Source: an uncultured Saprospiraceae bacterium
GTDB taxonomy: Bacteria; Bacteroidota; Bacteroidia; Chitinophagales; Saprospiraceae
Length of the DNA: 64,000 nucleotides
Direction of reading: 5' to 3'
NCBI GenBank assembly: GCA_938028705.1
Contig: CALIZI010000033.1
Coordinates: forward strand, 1 to 64,000
The position numbers and the translations under genes were made by a program. Below, in pieces: positions 56,654 through 64,000 of this stretch (within the stretch, counting starts at the first letter, position 1; each line of letters starts with the position of its first letter). Under the pieces are notes generated by a model. That model made no database searches and was not told where the DNA came from. It was given only the letters and a program-made list of their open reading frames with translations.

Positions 56654-58246
56654 TTCAGTTTCTATAATGGTATTTTCTGCTGCTTCTGCATTATCTTTTT
56701 CGGTCTCCTCCACCTTCTCTTCCTCCGCTTTTTTTCTTCTGGCTTCTCTTTCAGCCTCAACGATGTCATTAAATTCATTGGTGCTGACCTTTTTCGGGTG
56801 GAATGTCACAACCTCTCCAATTTTTTCTTCTATCTTGACCCGATTCATTGTCGATTGGCGTTTGGACATGAATGCCTCATCGTATTGGAGCATCATTTTA
56901 TAGAACTCCTGAAATTGTTTTTCAGCCTTTGGGTCGTCTGGATTCACATTAGCACGCTCGTAATAATCTTGTCGCATTTCAGCCTCTATATCAGCTTCTG
57001 ATACATAGACATCCATATCCTTTGCGATTTGTTCTATGAGCATGGTATCCCTAAGATAAGCGATAGATGCTTCAAATTCTATGTCGCCGACTTTGCTTTC
57101 ACTCGCAAATTCTAACCAACGCCTGAGATAAGCATCGGGCAATTCAACTTTGTTGAGGTCTTTTAGTTTGTCGAATATTTTTGTAAAGGTAAAGGTTTGT
57201 GAAGTTTGCTTATATTGCTCTTCCAACATAATTCTCAACTCCTCCATAAAACCGAATTGTACCGCCTTTTTTTCCTCATTATCGGCATCTTCGCCTTCCT
57301 CATCCATCCCCAAGTCCAAATCAACGACTTCAAGAATATCCAAATCGCTATCCTCTGTCACCTCTTCTATTTCTTCTTCTGGCAGAAAATCTGCAATATA
57401 TTTTTCAGCTTTTTCCATGCCAATTGCATCAATCAGAAGTTGAGCGTTGAGGTCGGCAGGAATCATTGATGTAATGCCTTGAATTTCTACTCTGAAGGTA
57501 TCATTAAATTCCGTTTCTTCACTGACATACAAGAATTGTTTTCTGATATTTTTAGCTTGCTCTTTCGAAACTAATTTATGTACATCGGTATCAAAAGTAT
57601 CTGATTTTTTGAGCGTGAGGATATGTTTTTTTAGTTCTTCATCTTCAATATCCTCAATAGCAACCATCGAAAATTTATTTATCCCCTCTTCTTTGGGTTC
57701 ATCGTTTTCAAGCTCAATGAGATTGACAGACAACAGGTCAGTCTCTAACTTTACCTCGTCAACAACTTCTTGTGTGCCGCGCTCTTTACGAAATCTGTCA
57801 ATTTCTTTTTGTATATCTACATCAGTTACCTCAACCTCATAATTATCCACTTCCGTACTTTTATCCAAACCTTTGACTTCAAACGAAAGATTCAAACCCA
57901 CTTCATACTGAAACTCATAATCAATATAGTTGCGTGCTTCCAAATCAGGAGCAATTTGATCTTCCACAGGCAAGGGCTGACCAAAAGTCGTGATTTTATG
58001 TTCGGCAATATATTCCATTAAGGATTTGTAAGACAATTCGTTCAATTCATCGGCAATAACGGCTTTACCATACAATTTTTTGACGTAAGACATCGGCACT
58101 TGCCCTTTACGAAAACCTTTAAGGTGCGCTTTTTTTCTGAAATCGTTGAGTTTTTTATTCACCTGTTTTTGGTAATCTTCTTTAGCTATCTTGACCGTGA
58201 AAATCGCCGTTAAAACATCGGTATCTTCTCTCGTTATGGTTGGCAT
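56645..58246 (-). CDS. tig: Trigger factor (ribosome-associated chaperone)
   Basis: The 533-residue protein carries the ribosome-binding signature GFRKGQVP (44-51) near its N-terminus and binds nascent chains at the tunnel exit. It is about 100 residues longer than E. coli trigger factor. The FKBP-like peptidyl-prolyl isomerase signature is not visible in the middle domain, so the isomerase activity may be absent. A strongly acidic segment at about 288-327 (DLDLGMDEEGEDADNEE) is unusual. The C-terminal arms are helical and charged, with a Glu/Lys-rich tail. In many bacteria tig, clpP and clpX are adjacent; here an Rpn gene follows tig. Confidence 0.92.
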   Translation of the reverse strand: MPTITREDTDVLTAIFTVKIAKEDYQKQVNKKLNDFRKKAHLKGFRKGQVPMSYVKKLYGKAVIADELNELSYKSLMEYIAEHKITTFGQPLPVEDQIAPDLEARNYIDYEFQYEVGLNLSFEVKGLDKSTEVDNYEVEVTDVDIQKEIDRFRKERGTQEVVDEVKLETDLLSVNLIELENDEPKEEGINKFSMVAIEDIEDEELKKHILTLKKSDTFDTDVHKLVSKEQAKNIRKQFLYVSEETEFNDTFRVEIQGITSMIPADLNAQLLIDAIGMEKAEKYIADFLPEEEIEEVTEDSDLDILEVVDLDLGMDEEGEDADNEEKKAVQFGFMEELRIMLEEQYKQTSQTFTFTKIFDKLKDLNKVELPDAYLRRWLEFASESKVGDIEFEASIAYLRDTMLIEQIAKDMDVYVSEADIEAEMRQDYYERANVNPDDPKAEKQFQEFYKMMLQYDEAFMSKRQSTMNRVKIEEKIGEVVTFHPKKVSTNEFNDIVEAEREARRKKAEEEKVEETEKDNAEAAENTIIETELT

Positions 58247-58285
58247 AATTTAGTGATTTTAAGTATAATGAATGAACCGATGAAT

Positions 58286-58350
58286 GAATGTAAAATGTAA
58301 AATAATAAATGTAAAAGTGTATAACGTGAATATTTTTTTATAAAAAAATT
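58286..58350. repeat. Partial copy of element R4
   Basis: AATGTAAAATAATAAATGT and a following GTATAACGTGAATATTTTTT match one half of the element at 31622-31809. It lies just upstream of the tig start. The other half is not found here. The rest of the gap up to 58610 is AT-rich with nothing recognised. Confidence 0.6.
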
Positions 58351-58610
58351 GACAATAATTTAAAAATATAATTATTGATAAATGAGTAATTTTACATACT
58401 AAAAATTACACTAAAATACAGATATTTTTTTTATTAATTAAATATTACTTTATAATATTTTTATATTTAAAATGAATTATTTATGAATTTAATTTATTTA
58501 AAATAATAAAAAAATACACCTAATTTCAGTATAATCTTCTAAAGGTATTTTTACATTTTTTAAGACATATCAGCGGATGTATCAAACATTGAATGGCATC
58601 GAATAAAAAA

Positions 58611-58734
58611 AGTTCAAGTTCAACTTTCAAATTCAAGTTCAAAAATTTAATTTGGCTATGCCAAATTCTTATTTCTATTTTTTTAATAAAAAAATAAAAC
58701 TTGAACTTGCTCTTGAAACTTGAACTTGAACTTT
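58611..58734. repeat. Inverted-repeat element R8 after the tRNA gene
   Basis: Its ends are made of AGTTCAAGTTCAA words and their inverted copies (58611-58642 against 58700-58734). A second palindrome, ATTTGGCTATGCCAAAT, is inside. It begins 9 bp past the tRNA 3' end on the minus strand and is followed by T-rich DNA, so it may act as the tRNA terminator. Confidence 0.65.
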
Positions 58735-58742
58735 ATAAACTG

Positions 58743-58824
58743 TGCGGGTGGAGGGACTCGAACCCCCACGCCGTGAAGCACTAGATCCTAAGTCTAGCGT
58801 GTCTACCAATTTCACCACACCCGC
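58743..58824 (-). tRNA. tRNA-Leu (anticodon UAG)
   Basis: The 82-base minus-strand sequence folds as a class II tRNA: acceptor stem GCGGGTG/CACCCGC with discriminator A, D-loop with GGTAGACAC, anticodon loop CTTAGGA with anticodon TAG on a GCTAGA-type stem, a variable arm, and T-loop GGTTCGAGTCC. It reads CUA codons. CCA is not encoded in the DNA and must be added afterwards. Confidence 0.96.
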
Positions 58825-58932
58825 AGTTGTTTTAGTTAATCCATTATAGTGTTTCGCTTTACGAAATTTTGGAATTAATGATTAACTAAGCTAAAATTAC
58901 TAAATGAATACGCCCTTTTTGAAAAGCGAGTG

Positions 58933-58940
58933 CAAAGATA
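58933..58940 (-). promoter_or_regulatory. -7 box of the tRNA-Leu gene
   Basis: Exact TATCTTTG on the minus strand, 109 bp before the tRNA 5' end. A -33 TTG is not seen at the normal distance. Confidence 0.5.
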
Positions 58941-59051
58941 TTGACTTTTTATTAAAAAAGTAAACTTTGTAGTGAAAATCATATCACAATTGTATAAAAA
59001 ATGTTTTTTTTGCGATGCATATAGACTTTAGGGAATAGTTTATCAGTTTTA

Positions 59052-59226
59052 GACTTTGGACAGAATGGGAATTAGGGAACTGGGAAATTAGGTTTAAATT
59101 CGTAATCTATTGATTATCAATTATTTTTATTTTATTATTCAAATAAAACATGTAATATAATTAGTTTTCATAAATAATTAGAACAGAAGGTTTTACCAAA
59201 TTCCCAAATTCCCTCTGTCCAGTCCA
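59052..59226. repeat. Intergenic element R2, copy 4
   Basis: The left arm GACTTTGGACAGAATGGGAA and the right arm with CTGTCCAGTCC are inverted copies. The internal CCCGATA hairpin of the other three copies is missing. It lies in the gap before the porin gene. Confidence 0.6.
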
Positions 59227-59299
59227 ATATCAATTAAACAGTTAATCGGGGCATTAGAGTGAGTGCAGAAAACACCTTTTAAACAGCAAAAAACATCGA

Positions 59300-61366
59300 A
59301 TGACATATAAATTATTTTGTAAAATATTCTTGTTGTGTATTTTCTTTTTTCTTACGAAAAATACATACACACAAGTACCGGATGTATTCGGACAACCGGG
59401 CAACAGAAATACATCATCGCAGCGAGATACGAGCATATACGAAACACCTGATACTTCGGCAGTTTTGTATTTTTATAATGATGATTTGAAGCATCGCCGA
59501 ATCACAGATACCCTTGAAGCGATACAAATTTATAACCCCGTTTATCGGCAGGAATATGGTTATTATCAAGCAGATATAGGCTCACCGCACCGTCAGTCGG
59601 TCTATCAGCCGCTTGAAAGAGAGGGCATAGATTTAGGCTTTCATCATTATGACCTTTACCTGAAAACTGCCCGCGATATTCGTTTTTTTAACACCAATCA
59701 CCCTTATTCGCAGTTTTCATATACTGCCGGAACTACGCAGGATGAAGGTTATGTCAATGGTCTGTTTGCTCAAAATATCAACAATAATATCAGTGCTGCC
59801 ATTGACTTTTCGCGCATCATACATCGGGGCGGCTACGATAGCCAACGGGTACGCCACACCAATTTAGGTCTTTCTGCATGGTATCGTAGCAGCAATGACC
59901 GTTATTATGGTTTTTTCACTTGGGCAGGCAACAGCATCAAGCAGCAAAACAACGGCGGCATACAAAGCGTAGCTCACCTCGTTGATACACTTTATATCGG
60001 CAGACGCAGCCTTATTCCGGTCAATATCGAAACGGCACAAAGCGAATATAACCACGACGAACTCACTTATACACAGTATTTTAATATATTCCGCAAGCGG
60101 AATAGTCCGCCGTCCGTAGTTGGTCGTGATTCATCTTTAGTCCGCAGTCCACAGTCCACAGTCGATAGTGATTCGCTAGCCATAGCTCGTGATTCGTTAG
60201 CCGTCAACCGTCCGCCGTCAAGCGTTGGTCGTGATTCAGTCCGCCGTCTGTCTTTAGGAACGGGTTTGTCGCACCGTTTTCGGTACAAACGGGAATTGTT
60301 GAAAAGTTTTGATACACAGCCCTCCCCTTTTGCGAACCCCGATTTTTACGGTATTTTCAGAACGAATGAACGTGGGCTTCGCCATTTTGTACGCATCAAT
60401 AAATTTGAAAATCGTTTTGGCGCATTTTTGTATTTGGGAAAAAATGATGCCTTTCGATTTGAACCTGCATTGACCCACGCCTTTGTCCAAATCAATCAAG
60501 AACCGCATGATTCGCTGTTGCAGGAGTTGAGGGTATCCGGCAAATTATCTACGTCTATTGCCAATATTTTTGACCTCAATGCTTATGCACATTATGAACT
60601 CGGTGCAAATCTTGGTGATTATTTGTTGAAAGGTGAGGCAAAACTGAAATTGGGGTCTTTGGGTACGCTCGAAGGTGCTTTGCTACAACATCAGTATGCG
60701 CCTGACCTCATCCAATATCGCGTTTTTATATCGCAGCAATTGATTTGGGAAAATGATTTTAAGAAAACAAATGAAACCAATTTTATGGTCAAATATCGTT
60801 TGCCGAAATTGAATGTGGGTAAAAAATTGACCGCAGATATTAGCGGTGGTATTCAAAATCATTTGTTGAGCAACCTGATATATTACGATACTTCAGCAGT
60901 GCCGATACAAGCGGAGAATGAATTGAAAAATATCGCTCAGGTTTTTGTAAATGGCAATTTTCGTTGGGGCAGACTACATGCCGAAAATAAATTGGTCGTT
61001 CAACAAACCGATATGATGTATTTGCGATTGCCGCGTTTTTGGTCGCAGCATAGTCTGTTTTATCAAGGTCCTTTGTTTAAGAGTGATGGGATTGTTCGCA
61101 TAGGTGCAGACCTACGTTATTACAGTAGTTTTCAAACGGATAATTGGTGGGCATTGACCGGACAATTTCACCTGCAAGATGATAGATTTATTTCTCAGCC
61201 CATTACAGATGTTTTTGTGTCTGTCAAAGTCAATCGTTTTCGTGCCTTTGCCAAAGTAGGTAATGTCTTTCAACCATTCGCCTTTAATACACGCCTGATA
61301 GCCCCCAATTATCCGACACGAGATATATTTTTCCGTTTTGGTCTCACTTGGGCGTTTATGGATTAA
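59300..61366 (+). CDS. Porin_10-like outer-membrane beta-barrel protein
   Basis: The 688-residue protein starts with a signal peptide (MTYKLFCKIFLLCIFFFLTK). The rest shows alternating hydrophobic and polar residues, many aromatic residues at strand ends and the final RFGLTWAFMD, the type of C-terminal Phe-containing strand that ends barrels. The overall layout (short N-terminal plug-like part with ALYFYNDDL and a barrel of about 600 residues) fits the putative porin family of Bacteroidota. A low-complexity stretch (residues about 270-316, Ser/Asp/Arg-rich) interrupts one loop and is encoded by short DNA repeats. Substrate unknown. It is followed by a 24-bp tandem repeat. Confidence 0.8.
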   Translation: MTYKLFCKIFLLCIFFFLTKNTYTQVPDVFGQPGNRNTSSQRDTSIYETPDTSAVLYFYNDDLKHRRITDTLEAIQIYNPVYRQEYGYYQADIGSPHRQSVYQPLEREGIDLGFHHYDLYLKTARDIRFFNTNHPYSQFSYTAGTTQDEGYVNGLFAQNINNNISAAIDFSRIIHRGGYDSQRVRHTNLGLSAWYRSSNDRYYGFFTWAGNSIKQQNNGGIQSVAHLVDTLYIGRRSLIPVNIETAQSEYNHDELTYTQYFNIFRKRNSPPSVVGRDSSLVRSPQSTVDSDSLAIARDSLAVNRPPSSVGRDSVRRLSLGTGLSHRFRYKRELLKSFDTQPSPFANPDFYGIFRTNERGLRHFVRINKFENRFGAFLYLGKNDAFRFEPALTHAFVQINQEPHDSLLQELRVSGKLSTSIANIFDLNAYAHYELGANLGDYLLKGEAKLKLGSLGTLEGALLQHQYAPDLIQYRVFISQQLIWENDFKKTNETNFMVKYRLPKLNVGKKLTADISGGIQNHLLSNLIYYDTSAVPIQAENELKNIAQVFVNGNFRWGRLHAENKLVVQQTDMMYLRLPRFWSQHSLFYQGPLFKSDGIVRIGADLRYYSSFQTDNWWALTGQFHLQDDRFISQPITDVFVSVKVNRFRAFAKVGNVFQPFAFNTRLIAPNYPTRDIFFRFGLTWAFMD
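60108..60250 (+). repeat. Short repeats inside the porin gene
   Basis: GTTGGTCGTGATTCA occurs twice (near 60119 and 60223) with AGTCCAC-type 7-base words between. The stretch is in frame and adds about 45 residues, rich in Ser, Asp and Val, to an extracellular or periplasmic loop. Confidence 0.7.
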
Positions 61367-61374
61367 AATACTTG

Positions 61375-61461
61375 AATGTGGTGATGCGATAATGCTTCAA
61401 TGTGATGATGCGATAATGCTTGAATGTGATGATGCGATAATGCTTCAATGTGGTGATGCTG
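61375..61461. repeat. 24-bp tandem repeat, 3.6 copies
   Basis: Units start at 61375, 61399, 61423 and 61447 and contain GATGCGATAATGCTT. The copies differ at two or three bases. The array starts 8 bp after the porin stop codon. The remaining DNA up to 61675 is AT-rich with no gene. Confidence 0.88.
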
Positions 61462-61675
61462 AACAAAAAATGTTTAGTTTTGTCTTTTACGGGTGTAATG
61501 TGGACGAAATGAATTTATCGAACTTTCGTGTTTTTTTAGTATGAAAATTTTAATATAATTTTACTTTTTTTAATAAATAAAAAAAATATTTATATTTTTT
61601 CATATTGAAAATAAATAATTTATGTTTTTATTTTATTAAAATAATAATATTTTTTATTTAAAATTTAATTATTAC

Positions 61676-61738
61676 TAAAAAATATTCACGCTATACCCTT
61701 TTACATTTTACATTTATTATTTTACATTTTACATTTAA
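61676..61738. repeat. Partial copy of element R4
   Basis: AAAAAATATTCACGCTATAC and the following ATTTTACATTTATTATTTTA match the other half of the R4 element, inverted with respect to the part at 58286. It ends 18 bp before the mvaD start. Confidence 0.6.
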
Positions 61739-61756
61739 ATAACACGAGGCGAGCGA

Positions 61757-62848
61757 ATGCAAAACATGCTAACATATACTAATTCAAAACTTACTCTTAC
61801 GAATAATCATAGTCATTCGGGGAGTGTGATATGGCGCAGTCCGTCCAATTTGGCACTGATTAAATACTGGGGCAAGTATGGGCGACAATTACCTCAAAAT
61901 CCATCCATTAGCTTCACTTTGAATCATGCCTATACAGAAACGAAGGTGGATTACGAACCTGATTCGACAGGGGAGCAAGGCATTGATTTAGAGTTTTATT
62001 TTGAAGGAAAACCCAATGAACCTTTTCGCGCCAAGCAATTAAAATTCCTCGAATCTATTATTGATATTTTCCCTTTTTTAACTCAAATCAAATTGACCGT
62101 TCGCTCACACAATTCCTTTCCACATTCGGCGGGTATTGCATCTTCGGCTTCAAGTATGAGTGCTTTCGCTCTGTGTCTGTGCAGTATCGAACACGAGCTA
62201 TTTGGTACGCTCGAATTGCAGGCTGATTTCATGCAAAAAGCAAGTTTTGTGGCACGATTGGGCTCGGGAAGTGCTTGCAGGTCGGTGTATCCTGTGATGG
62301 CGGTTTGGGGTAAAGGTGTGTCGGGCAGTTCCAACCTTTACGCGACTCCTCACGCACACGAGGTACACGATATTTTCCATACTTTTCACGATGATATTTT
62401 GATTATCAGTAAAAGCGAAAAAAGCGTATCAAGCCGTGCCGGACATGCCTTGATGGAGGGCAATCCTTATGCGGATATTCGCTACGCACAAGCACGCACA
62501 CGCCTGAATGCACTCCTACCTGCATTGCGCGAAGGCAACTTGACGACCTTTGGTGAAATCACTGAAAATGAAGCACTTACGCTACATGCTTTAATGATGA
62601 CTTCGCATCCTTCGTACCTTTTGATGGAGGCTAATTCGCTGGCAGCGATACACAAAATTCGTGCATTTCGGGCAGCTACGAATGTACCGCTTTATTTCAG
62701 TTTGGATGCCGGACCTAATTTGCATTTACTCTATCCGGACGCGAATAAAAAGGAAGTTCAGAATTTTATTCAACAGGAACTGCAAGCACTTTGTGAGGAC
62801 GGAAAGTATATCACAGATATAGTTGGTCAGGGGGCGGAATGGATTTAA
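61757..62848 (+). CDS. mvaD: Diphosphomevalonate decarboxylase
   Basis: The 363-residue protein is a GHMP-family enzyme that converts mevalonate diphosphate plus ATP to isopentenyl diphosphate, CO2 and ADP. The substrate-binding SNLALIKYWGK is at residues 30-40, the ATP loop PHSAGIASSASS at 122-133, and the catalytic Asp is D317 in LDAGPN. Its presence shows that this organism makes isoprenoids by the mevalonate route. An ATG at residue 4 could be the true start. No other mevalonate gene is in the window. Confidence 0.95.
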   Translation: MQNMLTYTNSKLTLTNNHSHSGSVIWRSPSNLALIKYWGKYGRQLPQNPSISFTLNHAYTETKVDYEPDSTGEQGIDLEFYFEGKPNEPFRAKQLKFLESIIDIFPFLTQIKLTVRSHNSFPHSAGIASSASSMSAFALCLCSIEHELFGTLELQADFMQKASFVARLGSGSACRSVYPVMAVWGKGVSGSSNLYATPHAHEVHDIFHTFHDDILIISKSEKSVSSRAGHALMEGNPYADIRYAQARTRLNALLPALREGNLTTFGEITENEALTLHALMMTSHPSYLLMEANSLAAIHKIRAFRAATNVPLYFSLDAGPNLHLLYPDANKKEVQNFIQQELQALCEDGKYITDIVGQGAEWI

Positions 62849-62931
62849 ATTTTGTTTTGATTTTTAAAATCAGATTCCAAAAGTGTCAAAACTTTTATGA
62901 TGTAGATGAACTTGTCAAAAAACAGCATCTA

Positions 62932-62952
62932 CTCTTGAATTTGGATTAAAAT
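62932..62952. repeat. Fragment of element R1 next to the second ATPase array
   Basis: CTCTTGAATTTGGATTAAAA matches the start of the R1 inner arm seen at 44292-44311 with one change. The match stops exactly where the palindromic array of the ATPase gene begins (62954). Confidence 0.55.
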
Positions 62953-62953
62953 T

Positions 62954-63092
62954 AGCTCAAAGTCGATTTAAAAGTATAGATTAAGCTGTGAACTAAAACA
63001 TTAGTCAGCTTAAAGTGGGTTAAAATTTATAGATTAAGTTGTAAATATTTTTGTTCCCGGCTTAAAGTGTATATATTTACATAGATTCAGCT
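62954..63092 (+). promoter_or_regulatory. Operator-like array of three 34-bp palindromic units before the second ATPase gene
   Basis: Units at 62954-62987, 63007-63040 and 63059-63092 each begin AGCTYAAAG (GGCTTAAAG in the third) and end in an inverted half (ATTAAGCT, ATTAAGTT, ATTCAGCT). Every unit spans 34 bp and the unit starts are 53 and 52 bp apart. The array ends 18 bp before the ATG. The half-site AGCTTAAA is the same as at 53013-53109. Confidence 0.72.
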
Positions 63093-63110
63093 GACAATAA
63101 ATTCAAATCT

Positions 63111-64000
63111 ATGGACAATACGATATTAATTGGTCGAAAAAAAGAGCAGGAAATACTGATGAAAGCCTTACACTCGCGGGAGGCGGAAATGGTGGCAGTC
63201 ATTGGTCGCAGAAGGGTAGGTAAGACCTTTTTGATTGAATCTGTTTACGAAAAATATATCACATTTAAAATATCGGGCGTTCAGGATGCACCCGCTGAAG
63301 AGCAATTACAAAACTTTGTTTATCAGATAGATAAAGCCGCGAATGCCCCTGTTCCTTCCAAAGTGCCTGACAATTGGCTGAGGGCTTTTATGACACTGAT
63401 ATTTTATTTAAAAACAATCAAAACAGAGTATCGGCAAGTTGTATTTTTTGATGAGTTGCCTTGGTTGGCTGCGGACAAGGCTGCCGGATTTTTGAGGGGC
63501 TTGAGTTTCTTTTGGAATAGTTGGGCAGTGAGGGAAGATATTGTGGTGGTGATTTGTGGCTCGGTAACTTCATGGATGGTACAAAAAGTAGTCAATCACA
63601 CCGGCGGTCTGCACAATCGCATCACGCGACGTATTCACCTCAAACCTTTTACTTTAGGTGAGACGGAACATTATTTTCGGAGCAGAAATATCGGGCTGAA
63701 CCGTTATCATATCGTAGAAATTTATATGGCAATGGGCGGGATTCCGCATTACTTGAAGGAAGTGGAAGCAGGAAATAGTGCCGTTCAGAGTATCAATGAT
63801 ATTTGTTTTTCGGAGACGGGTTTGTTGCGCGATGAATTTGGGAAATTATACCCTGCATTATTCGATAATTCGGATAATCACATAGCGGTAGTACGCGCAT
63901 TGGCTACCAAGCGGCAAGGTATGACCCGCGACGAAATTATCGCTGCATCGGGCATAGGAAACGGTGGTACACTTACTAAGGTCTTGGATGAATTGCAGCA
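63111..64000 (+). CDS. AAA ATPase of the DUF234 type, C-terminus outside the window
   Basis: The open frame from the ATG at 63111 runs through the right edge of the window (296 codons seen). It is a homologue of the ATPase at 51576-53006: GRRRVGKT is the P-loop, and FFDELPWL the Walker B. HTGGLHNRITRRIHLKPFTL and MAMGGIPHYL match the same regions of the first protein. The start of the winged-helix part (TRDEIIAASGIGNGGTLTKV) is visible at the edge. The nuclease domain must lie beyond 64000. Role unknown; see the paralogue and the palindromic array upstream. Confidence 0.88.
   Translation, partial: MDNTILIGRKKEQEILMKALHSREAEMVAVIGRRRVGKTFLIESVYEKYITFKISGVQDAPAEEQLQNFVYQIDKAANAPVPSKVPDNWLRAFMTLIFYLKTIKTEYRQVVFFDELPWLAADKAAGFLRGLSFFWNSWAVREDIVVVICGSVTSWMVQKVVNHTGGLHNRITRRIHLKPFTLGETEHYFRSRNIGLNRYHIVEIYMAMGGIPHYLKEVEAGNSAVQSINDICFSETGLLRDEFGKLYPALFDNSDNHIAVVRALATKRQGMTRDEIIAASGIGNGGTLTKVLDELQ

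Noticed and set aside
61375-61461. Possible CRISPR array
   Set aside because: Copies are directly adjacent without spacers and there are no cas genes.
61338-61544. 68-codon open frame after the porin
   Set aside because: It overlaps the porin end and translates the 24-bp tandem repeat.

Overview
The window looks like chromosomal DNA from a Bacteroidota bacterium, most likely of the Saprospiraceae or a close relative. Reasons: secreted proteins ending in type IX secretion (T9SS) C-terminal domains, thrombospondin type 3 (TSP3) repeat proteins, promoters of the TTG-N19/20-TAnnTTTG type, no Shine-Dalgarno pattern before genes, a Porin_10-like outer-membrane protein, and a mevalonate-pathway decarboxylase. 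Genus-level assignment is not possible from the sequence alone. No rRNA, CRISPR array, prophage or complete insertion sequence was seen.

Layout. Positions 1-27.7 kb are almost entirely one gene for a secreted giant of about 9,000 residues. It has a Cys-rich N-terminal third, a duplicated TSP3 module, 33 DUF11-like repeats of about 176 residues with Asp-rich linkers, and a T9SS tail. From 27.7 to 34.7 kb come a three-domain enzyme (small-molecule kinase, M23 peptidase fold, class III aminotransferase), a HisC-like aminotransferase, a haloalkane dehalogenase and an SRPBCC protein. From 34.7 to 44 kb come a small helical protein, a secreted metzincin protease with TIG domain and T9SS tail, a secreted TPR-like protein, a UbiA prenyltransferase, a ParE-type toxin-antitoxin pair and a PlsB/PlsC-like acyltransferase. 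From 44.6 to 50.4 kb lies a second large secreted TSP3 protein of 1,921 residues with a dockerin-like end. From 50.9 to 58.2 kb come cmk, an AAA-wHTH-nuclease ATPase, and clpX, clpP and tig with an Rpn-type nuclease gene between tig and clpP. The right end holds tRNA-Leu(UAG), a porin, mvaD and a second ATPase of the same family, cut by the window edge.

How parts work together. Trigger factor, ClpP and ClpX form the protein folding and degradation set. The two giant secreted proteins, the protease and the porin serve the cell surface. Cmk, MvaD, UbiA and the acyltransferase are housekeeping enzymes of nucleotide, isoprenoid, quinone and phospholipid synthesis.

The intergenic DNA is unusual. 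Nearly every gap contains one or more inverted-repeat elements of 60-215 bp, in at least six sequence families, several present two to four times within the window. One family has TA-flanked inverted ends and behaves like a miniature transposable element. The two ATPase genes each carry a private upstream array of 34-bp palindromic units repeated every 51-53 bp, which is the best candidate here for an undescribed regulatory system.
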